Positions 45,601 through 54,465 of a stretch of 64,000 nt of DNA are shown here, in pieces. Position 1 is the stretch's first letter; each line of letters opens with the position of its first letter. Under the pieces are notes generated by a model that searched no databases, was not told the DNA's origin, and saw only the letters and a program-made list of their open reading frames with translations. Origin of the DNA: Streptomyces orinoci (GTDB taxonomy: Bacteria; Actinomycetota; Actinomycetes; Streptomycetales; Streptomycetaceae); the NCBI RefSeq assembly GCF_003121295.1, contig NZ_PHNC01000015.1:37589-101588 (forward strand), written 5' to 3'. Made by a program: the position numbers and the translations under genes.

Positions 45601-47023
45601 CCACCTGGTTGGGGGTGGGCTGGTAGACCTGCGTGTTGACGTCATTGCGCGCAACGGAGCAGTAACGGTCGTCATCAACGGGGTTGGTGGAGGGGTCGCC
45701 TGACGCGTCGGCCGCCTTGGCCCCGGACACGGCCAGCGCCTTCTTGACGGTGCTCTTGCCGCCCGCGATGAACGGCAGCAGCGGGGACGGCTTACCACCC
45801 GTGCTGGCCTGCGCCGGGGTCTGCTCCGTCGCGACGGCGAAGGCCAAGTCCTTCTTGGTATTGGTCGCCGTGGCCTTGATCTCCACCGGCTCCGCGACGG
45901 AAGTCCTGGCGCGCTCCAAGGGGTTGGCGACCTTGTCCGCGAGGTGGTGCGGGGTGGCCTGGGCGATGGCCAGCTTGCCGTCCGTGGACAGCTCCGCCTG
46001 CGCCGGCGCCTGCGTCACCCGGCGCACCGTCGAGGGCATTTCCTCGTCGGACTCCTTCGACTGCCCGGTGACGAACACCTTGCCGTACGCACCCTGCGCC
46101 AGGCCGACCTGGCCGAGCTTCCCGGAGGCCAGCGTCTTGACCTTCTTGCCCTCCAGGTGCTGGACGTTGACCTTGCCGCCCTTGGCCGGCTCCAGGAACG
46201 CCACGTTCCCGTCGGCGTCCGGGTGCAGCCGCATCGCCGTACCGTGGGTCGCGGTCACCACATCGGCTTTGCCGGAAGGATTCACCTTGATCAGGTGCGA
46301 CCCGGCAGCGGCGATCACATCCCGGCCCACCGGAACCGCCGACGTCGCCTGACCATCGACCGTACCCGTGGAGACGATCTTGCCGGTGGCGGCGTCAATG
46401 GTCTGCAGCTGCGTCTGCTCGCTCTTGCCATCGGTGTTGGCCTGCGTGACCACTGCCGTCTCCCCCGCACCGCAACCGGGGTTGAAGTACGCGAGGCTTG
46501 CGTTCAGCGGCAGCTTGGTCACCTTGCCGGATCCCAGATCCACCACCGCCGTGAACGCACCACGGTCAAACAGATACTCACGGTTGGTGAATGCCCTCGG
46601 GGCATACACCACCACGGCACGCTTGCCCGAACCGGTCACACAGGCGTTGCCGATCCACTGATCGGTCTCCAGCCCCGGCTCCGACAGCGTCGCCGCTGTC
46701 CGCCACGTATAACCGGCGTTGGCATCGGCCACCAGCACATGGAAACCCGTGGCATCACCAGCAGTCGTCCACGCCCGGTCGTTCGACTTCTTCCAGCCCT
46801 TGCCCAGGGCCTTGCCCCGGTCCTTGGGCGCCACCATATTGGGTCCGCCCGGGCCGGGCGCCGGGGTCCGGACGCCGGCGGCGCCCGCCTGCCCGGCCCA
46901 GGCCATGGTGCCCTGCAACAGCCCGGCGACCGTGGCCACGGCAGCCGCCGTCACCACAGTCACCCGCGCTCTGCGGGCTCGCTTGCGAAGTCTCAAGGAG
47001 ATCTCCGAGTTTCGTAGGACCAC
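42602..47023 (-). CDS. Giant secreted protein with propeller-like, lysozyme-like and golvesin-like domains
   Basis: A 1,473-residue exported protein. The N-terminus is very Arg-rich (LRLRKRARRARVTVVTAAAV) before the hydrophobic signal core, which ends near AGAAG. Residues about 85-400 contain repeated short strands (LETDQWIGNACVTG, VGRDVIAAAGSHLIKV) like a beta-propeller. About 530-600, QVLLGILAQESNLWQASSHA and CGYGIGQATDGM resemble a lysozyme/lytic transglycosylase fold with a possible catalytic Glu. About 930-1030, VYKIQAFIPYPS and DVAYDALAFVPV match golvesin C-terminal-like domains. The remaining 440 residues are unassigned. Cell-wall or matrix interaction is inferred. Confidence 0.8.
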   Translation of the reverse strand: MVLRNSEISLRLRKRARRARVTVVTAAAVATVAGLLQGTMAWAGQAGAAGVRTPAPGPGGPNMVAPKDRGKALGKGWKKSNDRAWTTAGDATGFHVLVADANAGYTWRTAATLSEPGLETDQWIGNACVTGSGKRAVVVYAPRAFTNREYLFDRGAFTAVVDLGSGKVTKLPLNASLAYFNPGCGAGETAVVTQANTDGKSEQTQLQTIDAATGKIVSTGTVDGQATSAVPVGRDVIAAAGSHLIKVNPSGKADVVTATHGTAMRLHPDADGNVAFLEPAKGGKVNVQHLEGKKVKTLASGKLGQVGLAQGAYGKVFVTGQSKESDEEMPSTVRRVTQAPAQAELSTDGKLAIAQATPHHLADKVANPLERARTSVAEPVEIKATATNTKKDLAFAVATEQTPAQASTGGKPSPLLPFIAGGKSTVKKALAVSGAKAADASGDPSTNPVDDDRYCSVARNDVNTQVYQPTPNQVEWAADMAIRGQLTSGYANRPSNWHNSGLASWTPQGMFPPHDLVTGKGGRVPAQVLLGILAQESNLWQASSHAEPGEYGNPLIGNFYGTSIYPSQTGYDPKRIWKINWDHADCGYGIGQATDGMRIAGHPKEHEVLLPPDQQRAVAVDYATGIAYSVRILQDKWNELHSGSTQIKLNDDDPSHPENWFAAVWDYNAGLNVQGSNPDLPDAWGLGWANNPANPKYPADRNPFLDNNHYADAAKPQNWSYEEKVMGWGAYPIDAGHSWDDNGNINKGNTHGFSAAWWRTPSFRSAAIKPPLGTFCDSSNGCDPVNPPVCHTVACYNTHWFHHDTTWQNCGAAPNPMDPSSQGRQCGNEYLTYKTLRGEPGDAHPKLGPCDSGALPNGTVLVDDEPDDAPQNRCASRNWSSNGSFSWQFGKDDENHYEAKEDLHQIGGGFGGHYWFSHARQPNDWDNYLTTNGTWTPKLSDHVYKIQAFIPYPSHTTKSAHYEVTTANGKVREKIIDQSKANNDWVTVGYFQLGSNAKVSLSNVTSDSTSGDLDVAYDALAFVPVNGKYEHHTFDAVAIFDENQDLGTDTPWFFKTPLRTMTTLKNWAVERSHGGPDWTGNNSYTRGITDVGECPTGPPGPSCVGHNTYAAAKDWYDEVVAAGDSPTNHPAGHSEAEWMGYAVPRPGDTIDPDNSFTDDTKHKIKTHIDAAYLIGDDGKVVPGSEDVSVRARTGSTHLPGFMLTFMKALQQDYGIAPPNLAYDEMDANVYSGNRTHVDGLANGSTPGQAYIPNVTGPRITPGGDCLETRSISGGTIGYRPLVAQKSVQDSAAAWSKAVKAAADSGHMPQEVATLAGDIKSMFFNPPNALGGSLGVDGSLFNAAPPIWQNVSLAFCANGKLKSTQTASNSDSNPSDGLVYQSYMPDLYLFEDGKAIDNAGNPSSGPVRKGDFRKFSGLPDGGPNAYDKCDTAARGSGGNPWNITAIPLLADPNERPKFGQYCDNKQFYDRTYTP

Positions 47024-47952
47024 ACGCCGCTGACTACGGCGTGTGATGGTCCGTCAAGGCGATGTCGGAGACAGCGAGTCGCCCACGACGGTCCGGTAAG
47101 GAGGTCAGCCCATCGGTCGGATTCCATGCGCGAGCGCGGCGCTCACTGCCATGGAAGACCTCAAAAAATGCATGGCAAACCCCTCCCCGTTGCTGGTCCG
47201 TTCGTTACGAACCAGCAGGTATGCCAACAGCATTGGGCTGATCGTGAGGGACCCTATGCACCCTTCCTGAACCCCGGCAAGCAAGTTGATCAAGTCCCCC
47301 GGCAGCCAACTTGACCTTTTGTGGGACTACTTGGCGATCCATTTGGTCAGCGAGCCCGCAAAAGCGGACGAGTTACTCGCACCGACGGTGCGGAATCAAC
47401 GCAACCGGTATTGAGTGCTCCATATGTGCTCGATTCGTTAATAAAAAGCCCAGGGCATGCAGAAGCGGACCGCCGGATTCACCGACGGTCCGCTGTCAGG
47501 CCTGTCGCGACTCCCCGCTACCAGGCGTTGCCCCGGTCCGTGTCCCGCGCCTCGCGGTAGAGCTGGTCATGACGCTTCGTGACCGGTTCCCTGCCGGCCC
47601 CCGCTCGGGGGTGCACAGCTCCAACAGGACCAGGCTCTTGTGCAGTTGCCGCCGCGGTGTACTGCACTCCTGCACTCTGGCAGGCAGCCGGCGACGAAGC
47701 GGAAAGGCCTACGGCGCGGGCCGTAGGAATCCCCCTCGTCACGAGGGGAGGAAGCAGGAGAAGACCCCTCCGCCTGGGGGATGGTCAACGGCGACGGGGC
47801 AGCCCTCAGTGCTCCGGTTGCAGTTCGCTATTGCCGCTGGTCAGAGGCTTGTTTTCGAGTGTATCCAGCTGACTCGCCGTTGTTCTTGATCAGGACTGGG
47901 GTGTGGGCTGGCCGGCAGGACTCCTGATTCGCAGTCCCCGCCGTCGCTGCCG
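47024..47952. other. Long intergenic region upstream of giant gene
   Basis: 0.9 kb without a supported gene. It holds the leader of the giant secreted-protein gene and an inverted repeat at 47192-47216. At 47320-47412 a plus-strand frame reads LLWDYLAIHLVSEPAKADEL and ends NQRNRY-stop, a protein-like tail with no start. It is less GC-rich than its surroundings around 47380-47480. Confidence 0.4.
47192..47216. promoter_or_regulatory. Inverted repeat, candidate operator
   Basis: Arms GCTGGT and ACCAGC flank a core containing GTTCGTTACGAAC, itself palindromic around TTA. It lies about 170 bases upstream of the giant secreted-protein start. Function as an operator is a guess from symmetry and place. 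Confidence 0.35.
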
Positions 47953-48351
47953 GTGCCGACGCTCCCGGTGGGAGCCGAGAGATCGGTGGTGGCCTCCGGG
48001 GCGCGGGAGCGGGCCTTGACGCGGTCTGTGGTGGTGCGCCGTCTTCTCGCGCTGGATGAGGCAGGGACGCTTCAGACGGTGCATGTCCGGATCGCTGCCC
48101 AGATGGCGGGGGTCAATGTGCGGACGATGTGGCGTTGGCTGGCGGTGGCGAAGGAGTCGGGCCGGGTGGGGACCCGCACCGCGGCGGGCTGGGTTCGCGT
48201 TCACGGATGCGTTGTGGGCCCGGCTGGGGGAGTTGGGCGGGAACGTGAAGGCGTTGCACGCTGGATGACCGAGCACGCCGATCAGGTGCTTTCCTCTCTG
48301 GGCCGGGACCGGCTGCCGTCGTTGACGACGCTGCATGAGGCGGTGCACTGA
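47953..48351 (+). pseudogene. Helix-turn-helix N-terminal part of a Mu/IS-type transposase, frameshifted
   Basis: From GTG 47953 the frame gives VVRRLLALDEAGTLQTVHVR and AAQMAGVNVRTMWRWLAVAK, a helix-turn-helix region typical of Mu-like or integrase-core transposases. The next part (AFTDALWARLGELGGNVKAL) is in another frame, and the end (TEHADQVLSSLGRDRLPSLT, LHEAVH) returns to the first before a TGA. No catalytic DDE domain follows. Confidence 0.6.
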
Positions 48352-48374
48352 CAAATCCGTTGATGATCACTAGG

Positions 48375-48512
48375 AGGAGTGCTACTCCGACGCTCTCGCG
48401 GAGGCCGAACAGGCCTGGGCCGACGACGCGTTCGCCCTGGAAGCGCGGCACGACGACCAGCGCGAAGACCCTCTGCTGATCGCCCTCGGCAACGCCCGCG
48501 AGGCCGCGACAT
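48375..48512 (+). pseudogene. Unidentified coding fragment
   Basis: About 45 codons read YSDALAEAEQAWADDAFALE and RHDDQREDPLLIALGNAREA, protein-like and acidic, with no start of its own. It may be part of the mobile element to its left. It runs into the truncated 3' end of the DUF2867-like gene on the other strand. Confidence 0.35.
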
Positions 48513-48514
48513 GT

Positions 48515-49010
48515 ACAGCCGACCGAAGCGTCCGTTGGCCTTGACCAGGACGGTCATCCGCAGCTCGTGGTCGCCGGTGCTGCCTGGGGCCCAGCCGAGG
48601 TGCATGACTGTGTGTACGGTCTTGTTCGCCAGTTCCCGAGCGGATTCGTCGCGGAGCTCGTAGACGGCTTTGAGGGGCATGGCGTCTTCGTCCCATCCGC
48701 GCGGAGCGTCGCGGAGGTCCGCGGGCAGGCGGTCGCGAAACGAGGCAACCCGTGACCCGATACTCTCGGACGGGGCGTCCCAACCCAGCAACGCGCCGAA
48801 CCTCCATCGTGCCGCGAACAGGAGCCTTGCCAGTGCGGGCTGGTTCCTGATGCCGCCGGCAGCGCGGATGGCCTCGGCCACCACAGGGAAGTCGTCGGGG
48901 CCGGCTCCGGGTGTGCGAAAGCGCCAGACATCCTCTACCGAGAAGTCCTCGGTGATTTCGTGGATGCGCCAGGGTTGCTCAGTGAAGGCGGCGGTGGCGA
49001 GTCGTGCCAT
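48515..49010 (-). pseudogene. DUF2867-like protein, 3' truncated
   Basis: Starting at ATG 49010 the protein reads AFTEQPWRIHEITEDFSVED, RFGALLGWDAPSE, VYELRDESARELANKTVHTV and MTVLVKANGRFGRLYM, the course of DUF2867 proteins. Related proteins continue for about 20-30 residues with another hydrophobic segment; here the sequence changes to unrelated Arg-rich text at about 48515 without a native end. It is divergent from an FMN reductase fragment. Confidence 0.7.
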
Positions 49011-49039
49011 GGCGCCCGCAGCACTCGGCGTGCGGTCCG

Positions 49040-49620
49040 GTGGGTCAGGACGGGCGCGAGCGGCACCCGGCGTGCGTTGCTCGGAGCGCTCGCGCCCCGC
49101 GCCGCGGAACTCGGCGTCGAGCTGGTGCCCGTGGCCCTCGGCGACCTCGCCCTGCCGTTCCTCGACAAGGAGGAGCACCCGTCGGCCGGCGCGTACCGGC
49201 ACGAGCACACCCGGCGCTGGAGTGCGATCGCGGACGCCGCGGACGGCTTCATCGTGGTGACCCCGGAGTGCAACCACGGGATGCCGGCGGTGCTGATGAA
49301 CGCGCTCGACCACCTCTACCGGGAGTGGGCCTGGAAACCGGTCGGCTTCGTCAGCTACGGCAACACCTCCGCCGGTACCCGGGCCGTCCAGCACGCGAGG
49401 CAGGTCATGGCCACGCTGCGCATGGTCCCGCTCGGCGCCACGGTCGCGATACGCCTCGGCGACTCGGGGGAGGACGGCCGGGTCCGCCCCGCCCCGGCAC
49501 TCACCTCGGCGGCTCACGGGATCCCCGACGAGCTGGCCCGGGTGGCCCACGCCCTGCGCCGCCTGCACGAGGCCGGCCAGCCCGGAACGCCGCCCGGCCC
49601 CCGCGACCGGCTCGTACCTG
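49040..49620 (+). pseudogene. NADPH-dependent FMN reductase-like, N-terminus lost
   Basis: The frame gives SGTRRALLGALAPRAAELGV, VALGDLALPFLDKEEHPSAG, FIVVTPECNHGMPAVLMNAL and WKPVGFVSYGNTSAGTRAVQ, the flavodoxin-like fold of NADPH-dependent FMN reductases. The N-terminal strand and flavin phosphate loop are missing, and the coding start merges with the divergent DUF2867-like gene. The frame has no stop where the family ends and runs on under the GNAT gene to 50114, which suggests a deletion at the junction. Confidence 0.65.
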
Positions 49621-49656
49621 CGGCCCCTGACCCCGGAGGACGCGCCCGAGGCCACT

Positions 49657-50064
49657 GTGCTGCAGCGCTGCTGCTGGGTGGACGAGACCCTCGCCAACGA
49701 CACCCTGGACGTCCCCGCCCTGCACGAGTCGCCGCAGCAGGTCCGCGACTGGCTCGCCGCCTGGCACACCACCGGACTCCGGCGCAACGGCCGCTTCCCG
49801 GGCATGGTCCGGGCCCGGCGCGTGGGCACCGACTGGCACGTCGGCCGTCTTTGCGTCGCCGCCGACCTGCGCGGCCAGGGCCTGGGCCGCTGGCTGCTCC
49901 GCACAGCCGAATCCGCCGCCGCCCCGGACTGCACCAGCGCCGTCCTGTTCACCGGCGCCCGCACCACGGCCAACCTCGCGCTCTACGGGAGCGAGGGCTA
50001 CCGGCCCGTCCCCCACGACGAACCCGAAGGCGTCACCCGCCTCGTCAAGACCCTCCGGCCCTGA
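49657..50064 (+). CDS. GNAT-family N-acetyltransferase, possibly 5' truncated
   Basis: 135 residues from GTG 49657 show the GNAT acetyl-CoA motif LCVAADLRGQGLGRWLLRTA followed by LFTGARTTANLALYGSEGYR. The same frame stays open upstream with YLRPLTPEDAPEAT, typical of GNAT N-termini, but has no start codon there. The real start has probably been lost in the junction with the FMN reductase piece. Substrate is unknown. Confidence 0.7.
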   Translation: MLQRCCWVDETLANDTLDVPALHESPQQVRDWLAAWHTTGLRRNGRFPGMVRARRVGTDWHVGRLCVAADLRGQGLGRWLLRTAESAAAPDCTSAVLFTGARTTANLALYGSEGYRPVPHDEPEGVTRLVKTLRP

Positions 50065-50246
50065 TCCCGTCCCTCAGTCGTCCCCGCCCTTCTCCCGCCG
50101 AGGCGGCGCAGTGAGTGCAGCCGTGCCGGGCGTGGCCGCTTCGGTGGTGCTCAATCAGCCCGTTCGGAATCAGGTCCCGGGACCAGCCGATCGCACACCA
50201 CGCAGCCCAAGGACGAACGGGATGCGCCTCCCCCTACGATCGGTGA

Positions 50247-50428
50247 ATGACCACCGGGGATCGGCCGTGTCCGCAGTGTGCGAAGCCGCCGAGGAGCAGC
50301 TACGGGACGGGCAGCTCCCGTCCCGGCCGAGCCTTCGTGCTGCGAGGCGGCCTCCAGCACCCCCCGGTACGCGCCCACCGCCATGTGGTGGGCGCAGCGG
50401 TGGCCGACCGGATCGTTCAAGCTGTAAG
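50247..50428 (+). pseudogene. Possible small frameshifted ORF
   Basis: ATG 50247 begins MTTGDRPCPQC, like a zinc-ribbon start. A better continuation (CEAAEEQLRDGQLPS and later YAPTAMWWAQRWPTGSFKL-stop) lies in another frame and ends just before the ribosome site of the pentapeptide gene. Family unknown. Confidence 0.3.
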
Positions 50429-50436
50429 GAGTTCCT

Positions 50437-52480
50437 GTGTCGTTTCTGATGCGCGCGCCGAGAGAGTGCGCCTCATGGACCTGGGATCTCGAAGGCGTTC
50501 GTGAGGCGGGCCTGGAGTCGGTGCTGGCGGTCGCGGCGCAGATGTCCGGTGTGCTGCGCAGGCACGGCCTGCTGGAACCGGGCGCCCTCGAATGGCACTG
50601 GTTCCAGGTCGGCAAGGGCGGTCTCGGCATCCACAGCCGGCTCAGCCTCGTGTCGCGTTCGCTGGAGGAGCCGACGCTGGCGGAGGAGATGCGGGCCTGC
50701 CGGCCGGCCGGCCATGCGCAGGCGGAGATGGGCGCGATCACCGTGTTCGGGGACGGCGAGTGGATCGACGTGGGCGGCCGCCGCCGCAGGGAGTACCGGC
50801 TGGTGGAACTCATGGTGTCGCCCGGCAACCTGGGTCCGTACGCAGAGCTGTCCGTCCACCACGACGTCTGGGGCAAGTACGACTTCCACGGCCGGCCGCA
50901 TCCGGCCGTCCATGCGAACAACGCGCCCCGGCTCGCGGCCGCGCTCCAGGAGCTTAACGGGCTGCTCGGCGTCGAGGCCGAACCCGGCGAACGGACCTAC
51001 TTCGGTGTGGCCGAGGGGTACGGTCTCGAGGCCCCGGAGCTGATCGACGGGGTCGGGCCGGACCTCACCGACGGAATCGGGGAGATCGTGACGTCCGGCA
51101 TCCCCGACACGTGGTGTCCCAAGAGCCTGCCCCGGGACCGGAAGGCGGCCGACCGGCTCGGCGCCTGGGCGGCGGCCCCGGGCCACGAGGCGCTGGAGGC
51201 CGTCGACCTCGACCTGCGCGGGGCCGACCTGTCGGGCGGGGACTTCACCGGAGCGTGGTTCACCGACGCCGTACTCACGGGCCTCTCGCTGGCCGGCGCC
51301 GAGCTCTGGCGCGCCCACCTGGAGAAGGCGGACCTGGACTTCGCGAACCTCGCCGGCGCCAGCCTGGTGAAGGCCACGCTGGACCAGGCCACGCTGCGCT
51401 CCGCCTGCCTGGACGACGCCGACCTGATCTCGGCCTCCCTGGCAGAGGTCAACGCCGCCCCGCGCGACGTTGCGCCGCGCCGACCTCACCAACGCCACCC
51501 TCCTCCAGGCCGACCTGCGCGGCGCCGACCTCTCCGGCGCCACCACGGCGAACACCTCGTTCACCGTCCTCGTCGACGATCGCACCGTGCTCCGCGGCCT
51601 GACCGGCACCCTCTTCGGCCCCGTCACCATCGTCACCGGCGGCACCGAGCAGGAACTCGACGGCCTCGCCCTCCAGCGCTGGCTCGCCAAGCGCGGCGCC
51701 GAGGTCGAGGTCCTCAGCGGCTTCATCTACTACGCCCGGTTCGACGAATCGAGTACGAGCTCCCGGGAGAATCCCTACGGGATCGTGCGCCGCAGCACAG
51801 TCGACGGCATCGACGTCGACGAGGCCTTCACCCGCAACCTGCGCTGGGAGTCCACCGAGTACCTGCGCCTCTACTACCTCGGGCACAACGACGATGACCA
51901 CGCCGAGATCATCAGGGCCGAGGCCGACGCCTTCATCAAGCGCGTCACGCGGACCCTGACGACACCGCAGGCCCGGGCAGTGGTCGAGCGCCTCACCGCC
52001 GTCGACTGGCGGGACGACGACATTGCCTTCACCCATGCCACGTCGCGCTCGCGCCTGTTCCGCGAGCACCTGCGCCGCTCGGCACTCTGGACGAAGGTCT
52101 ACCAGCCCGCCGGTGAGTGGCCCGTCGTCGACCTGGCCGCGGCCGTCGCCCCCACGGTCCAGGTGGACGCGGAACTCGCCGCACGGCTCGATGCGTTCCT
52201 GGAGGCCAACCTCGCAGACGTGCGGGCGAAGGCGCTGTGCCGCGCCGCGCTGGACTGGGCCACCCTGCTCGACACGACAACGGTCTCGCTGCCCGAACTC
52301 CCCGACCCCTATGAGCCGCTGCTCCTGATGCTGGAGCGAGGCGGCTGGTGCGGCCTGGTCGTCGAAAACCGGGTCGCCGACTTCGCGGCCGTGCGCGTTC
52401 CCTTCGGGACATGGCAAGACCACCTGAGCACGGAACCGATCATCCAGTTCGGCCGGTCCGGGCTCGGCACCAGCGACTGA
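50437..52480 (+). pseudogene. Pentapeptide-repeat protein, broken by a single frameshift
   Basis: GTG 50437 follows AAGGAG. The N-terminal 250 residues (WHWFQVGKGGLGIHSRLSLV) are unassigned. Pentapeptide repeats follow: LDLRGADLSGGDFTGAWF, LEKADLDFANLAGASL. At the CCCC run 51458-51461 one extra base shifts the frame; without it the repeats continue smoothly (ADLTNATLLQADLRGADLSG). The second half adds a domain with GIVRRSTVDGIDVDEAFTRN and ELPDPYEPLLLMLERGG and ends at 52480. The whole would be about 680 residues. Neighbouring Imm49 suggests an immunity locus. The break may be a sequencing error. Confidence 0.75.
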
Positions 52481-52517
52481 GCACTGCTTCCCCGGGCGCA
52501 CACCCGGCGCCGGGTGT

Positions 52518-53375
52518 CTACGCCGGGAACTCGCCCAGCCAGCCGCCGGAGAGAAGGTACTTCGGGATGTAGGGCGACTCCACGTCGACCGGGAACTCCC
52601 GGTCGAACGCCAGGCACGCCATTGCGAGCGGCCCCAGCGCGAGCGCACCGTCCGGCTTGGCAGCCCATTCCTCCGCCGACCAGTACGACTTGTGGAGGTC
52701 GAGCGCCTCGCCGAGGGCCGGGGCGAACTCCTCCTCACGCTCCCGCACGACCAGGTAGAAGAGGTGGATCGGCGGGTACATCAGCCCGTCCAGCACGCCG
52801 GGCGGGGTCACGGCGGCGGCCTCGGGGCTCGCGTCCGCGATCGTGGCGATGAGCTTGTCGACCAAGCCGGGCCGACGCAGCTGGTAGGTCTGCTGGACGT
52901 CGATCCAGTGGTAGACGTACTCGTCGTACACACCGTCCGGGGAGCGCAGCCGGTCCAGCGGGATCTCGCACAGCTGCGTCATCCGCTCCCGTTCACGGCA
53001 GACGAGGGCCAGCCAGAAGGCGGACAGCCAGTGGTCTGCGTCTGCGTACGGCTGCGGGCCGACCGCCGGGACGGCGCGGGGCCGGCCATTGATGAAGCAC
53101 TCGACCGTGCCCTCGCTCGCGCCGGTCACGGCGAACAGCGCCGAGCCGAGCTGCATCGCCGTAACCGCAGCCTTCCAGGTCTCCAGCCGGGCCCCCTCCG
53201 GGTCGGCCGCGCAGTGGGCCTGGAGCGCGAGGAGGGCGGTGCTGAACGCAAAGTCGATCATGCTGGAGGACTCTTCGAGCCCGTCGACGCGTCGGTTCAC
53301 CCGCTCGCTCAGCCGGGCGGCGAACGCCTGCCCATCCGGCCGGGGCTGAAGGTGGCGGGCAACGGTCACAGTCAC
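52518..53375 (-). CDS. Immunity 49 (Imm49) family protein
   Basis: A 285-residue protein of the Imm49 family, predicted to neutralise polymorphic toxins. It shows VNRRVDGLEESSSMIDFAFS, ADADHWLSAFWLALVCRERE, YVYHWIDVQQTYQLRRP and the C-terminal end YIPKYLLSGGWLGEFPA. GTG at 53375 follows GAGGGG; the in-frame upstream extension is unlikely. No toxin gene is nearby. It is convergent with the pentapeptide gene, 37 bases away. Confidence 0.8.
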   Translation of the reverse strand: MTVTVARHLQPRPDGQAFAARLSERVNRRVDGLEESSSMIDFAFSTALLALQAHCAADPEGARLETWKAAVTAMQLGSALFAVTGASEGTVECFINGRPRAVPAVGPQPYADADHWLSAFWLALVCRERERMTQLCEIPLDRLRSPDGVYDEYVYHWIDVQQTYQLRRPGLVDKLIATIADASPEAAAVTPPGVLDGLMYPPIHLFYLVVREREEEFAPALGEALDLHKSYWSAEEWAAKPDGALALGPLAMACLAFDREFPVDVESPYIPKYLLSGGWLGEFPA

Positions 53376-53465
53376 AGGAGGGTCCCCTCGGTCATGTCGA
53401 TTCGTCAGCAGCAGTACCGCGCCGGCCTTCCCTGGAAGCACGCGCGGACGGGCGGGCTCGTGCCC

Positions 53466-53777
53466 TCAGAGGTGCACGACCTGCCCGGAAGTGTCCTGCC
53501 AGCCCCAGTTGACGGGGGCGTACTGCTTCTTGAGCGCGAGGCGCCCGGAGCCGTAGGCCCTGAGAGCTGCTTCGACGGCGGCCGGCAGGGTCTCAAGGTC
53601 CTGCGGCACCGGGACGCGCAGCTGCAGGCGCTGCTTGCGATGGAGGAGGATCTGGCCAGCCGGGGTGCATTCCATCAGCTCGAAATTCCCGTTCCTCATC
53701 CCGTGGACGGCCCGCACATCGGGATGCTCCCCCTGGCAAAGGCCCGGCCCGCCGCCGACACCTACCGGGCGGTTCAT
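53466..53777 (-). CDS. Small hypothetical protein
   Basis: A 103-residue protein with GNFELMECTPAGQILLHRKQ, RVPVPQDLETLPAAVEAALR and a C-terminal NWGWQDTSGQVVHL. The texture is natural, and it may belong to the same immunity or accessory set as Imm49, which lies downstream on the same strand. The ATG choice is uncertain because the ribosome site is weak. Confidence 0.5.
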   Translation of the reverse strand: MNRPVGVGGGPGLCQGEHPDVRAVHGMRNGNFELMECTPAGQILLHRKQRLQLRVPVPQDLETLPAAVEAALRAYGSGRLALKKQYAPVNWGWQDTSGQVVHL

Positions 53778-54033
53778 CGACAGGAGCTTCCAGCCATCGG
53801 GACCGTGATGGCCCTGGCGCCCGCCGGCCCAGGCCGCACGCTGTCCACCGCCTGCCGGGGGTGGCCGCCGACCTGAGCGATGCGGTCCTGTTCGGCGGCG
53901 CAATGTCCACGCCGCAGACGCGCGTGAAGATCGCCGGGGTTCCCCGCGCACTCACGGCGGACGGCTGGCGGCGGCCCTGGTGGTGGCCTGCATCGCCGTC
54001 GCCCGGTGGCGCTGACCCGTTCGCGCCCTTTGG

Positions 54034-54465
54034 TCAGGCGTAGTAGGCGTCGATCGGCGCCCGGGCCTCCTCGAACAGGTCCGGGCCGTCCTGCGCGACC
54101 ACCGGCCAGTCCCCGGCGGCCGGGTGCAGCTCCACCAGCTGCTCGGTCGCCAGCGCGTACACCACCCGGCCGAGACCGGAGCGGACCAGGGCGCCGGCGC
54201 ACATGCCGCACGGCTGGCAGCTGGTGTACATGGTGGTGCGGGCGGCCGTCGCCGGGTCGAGCTCGCGGGCGGCCCAGCGGGCGAGCTTCAGCTCGGGGTG
54301 GGCGGTGATGTCGTTGTCGCGGCGCACCGTGTTGTGGTCCTCGGCCAGCACGGTGCCGTCGGGCCCGGCGAGCAGCGAGCCGAACGGCGCGTCGCCGAGG
54401 GTGACGGCGCGGGTGGCCAGGCCGATGGCGCGGCGCAGCAGGGCCTGGTCGGCGGTGGTGATCAC
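54034..54465 (-). CDS. Nucleoside/nucleobase deaminase (CDA/tRNA-adenosine deaminase fold)
   Basis: A 143-residue zinc deaminase. The zinc and catalytic motifs are complete: AHPE with His56 and Glu58, and QPCGMCAGAL with the PCxxC pair near residue 86. The N-terminal FGSLLAGPDG and DHNTVRRDNDIT are typical of guanine/cytosine deaminase-type enzymes; the exact base is unknown. GTG at 54465 is preceded by GGAGG and overlaps the stop of the upstream LLM oxidoreductase by four bases, implying translational coupling. Confidence 0.87.
   Translation of the reverse strand: MITTADQALLRRAIGLATRAVTLGDAPFGSLLAGPDGTVLAEDHNTVRRDNDITAHPELKLARWAARELDPATAARTTMYTSCQPCGMCAGALVRSGLGRVVYALATEQLVELHPAAGDWPVVAQDGPDLFEEARAPIDAYYA

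Noticed and set aside
42884..45703. 939-codon plus-strand open frame
   Set aside because: Antisense shadow of the giant secreted protein; Val/Gly/Arg-rich composition with no motif.
47105..47293. 62-codon minus-strand ORF upstream of the giant gene
   Set aside because: It overlaps the inverted repeat, lacks a good ribosome site and has no recognisable family.
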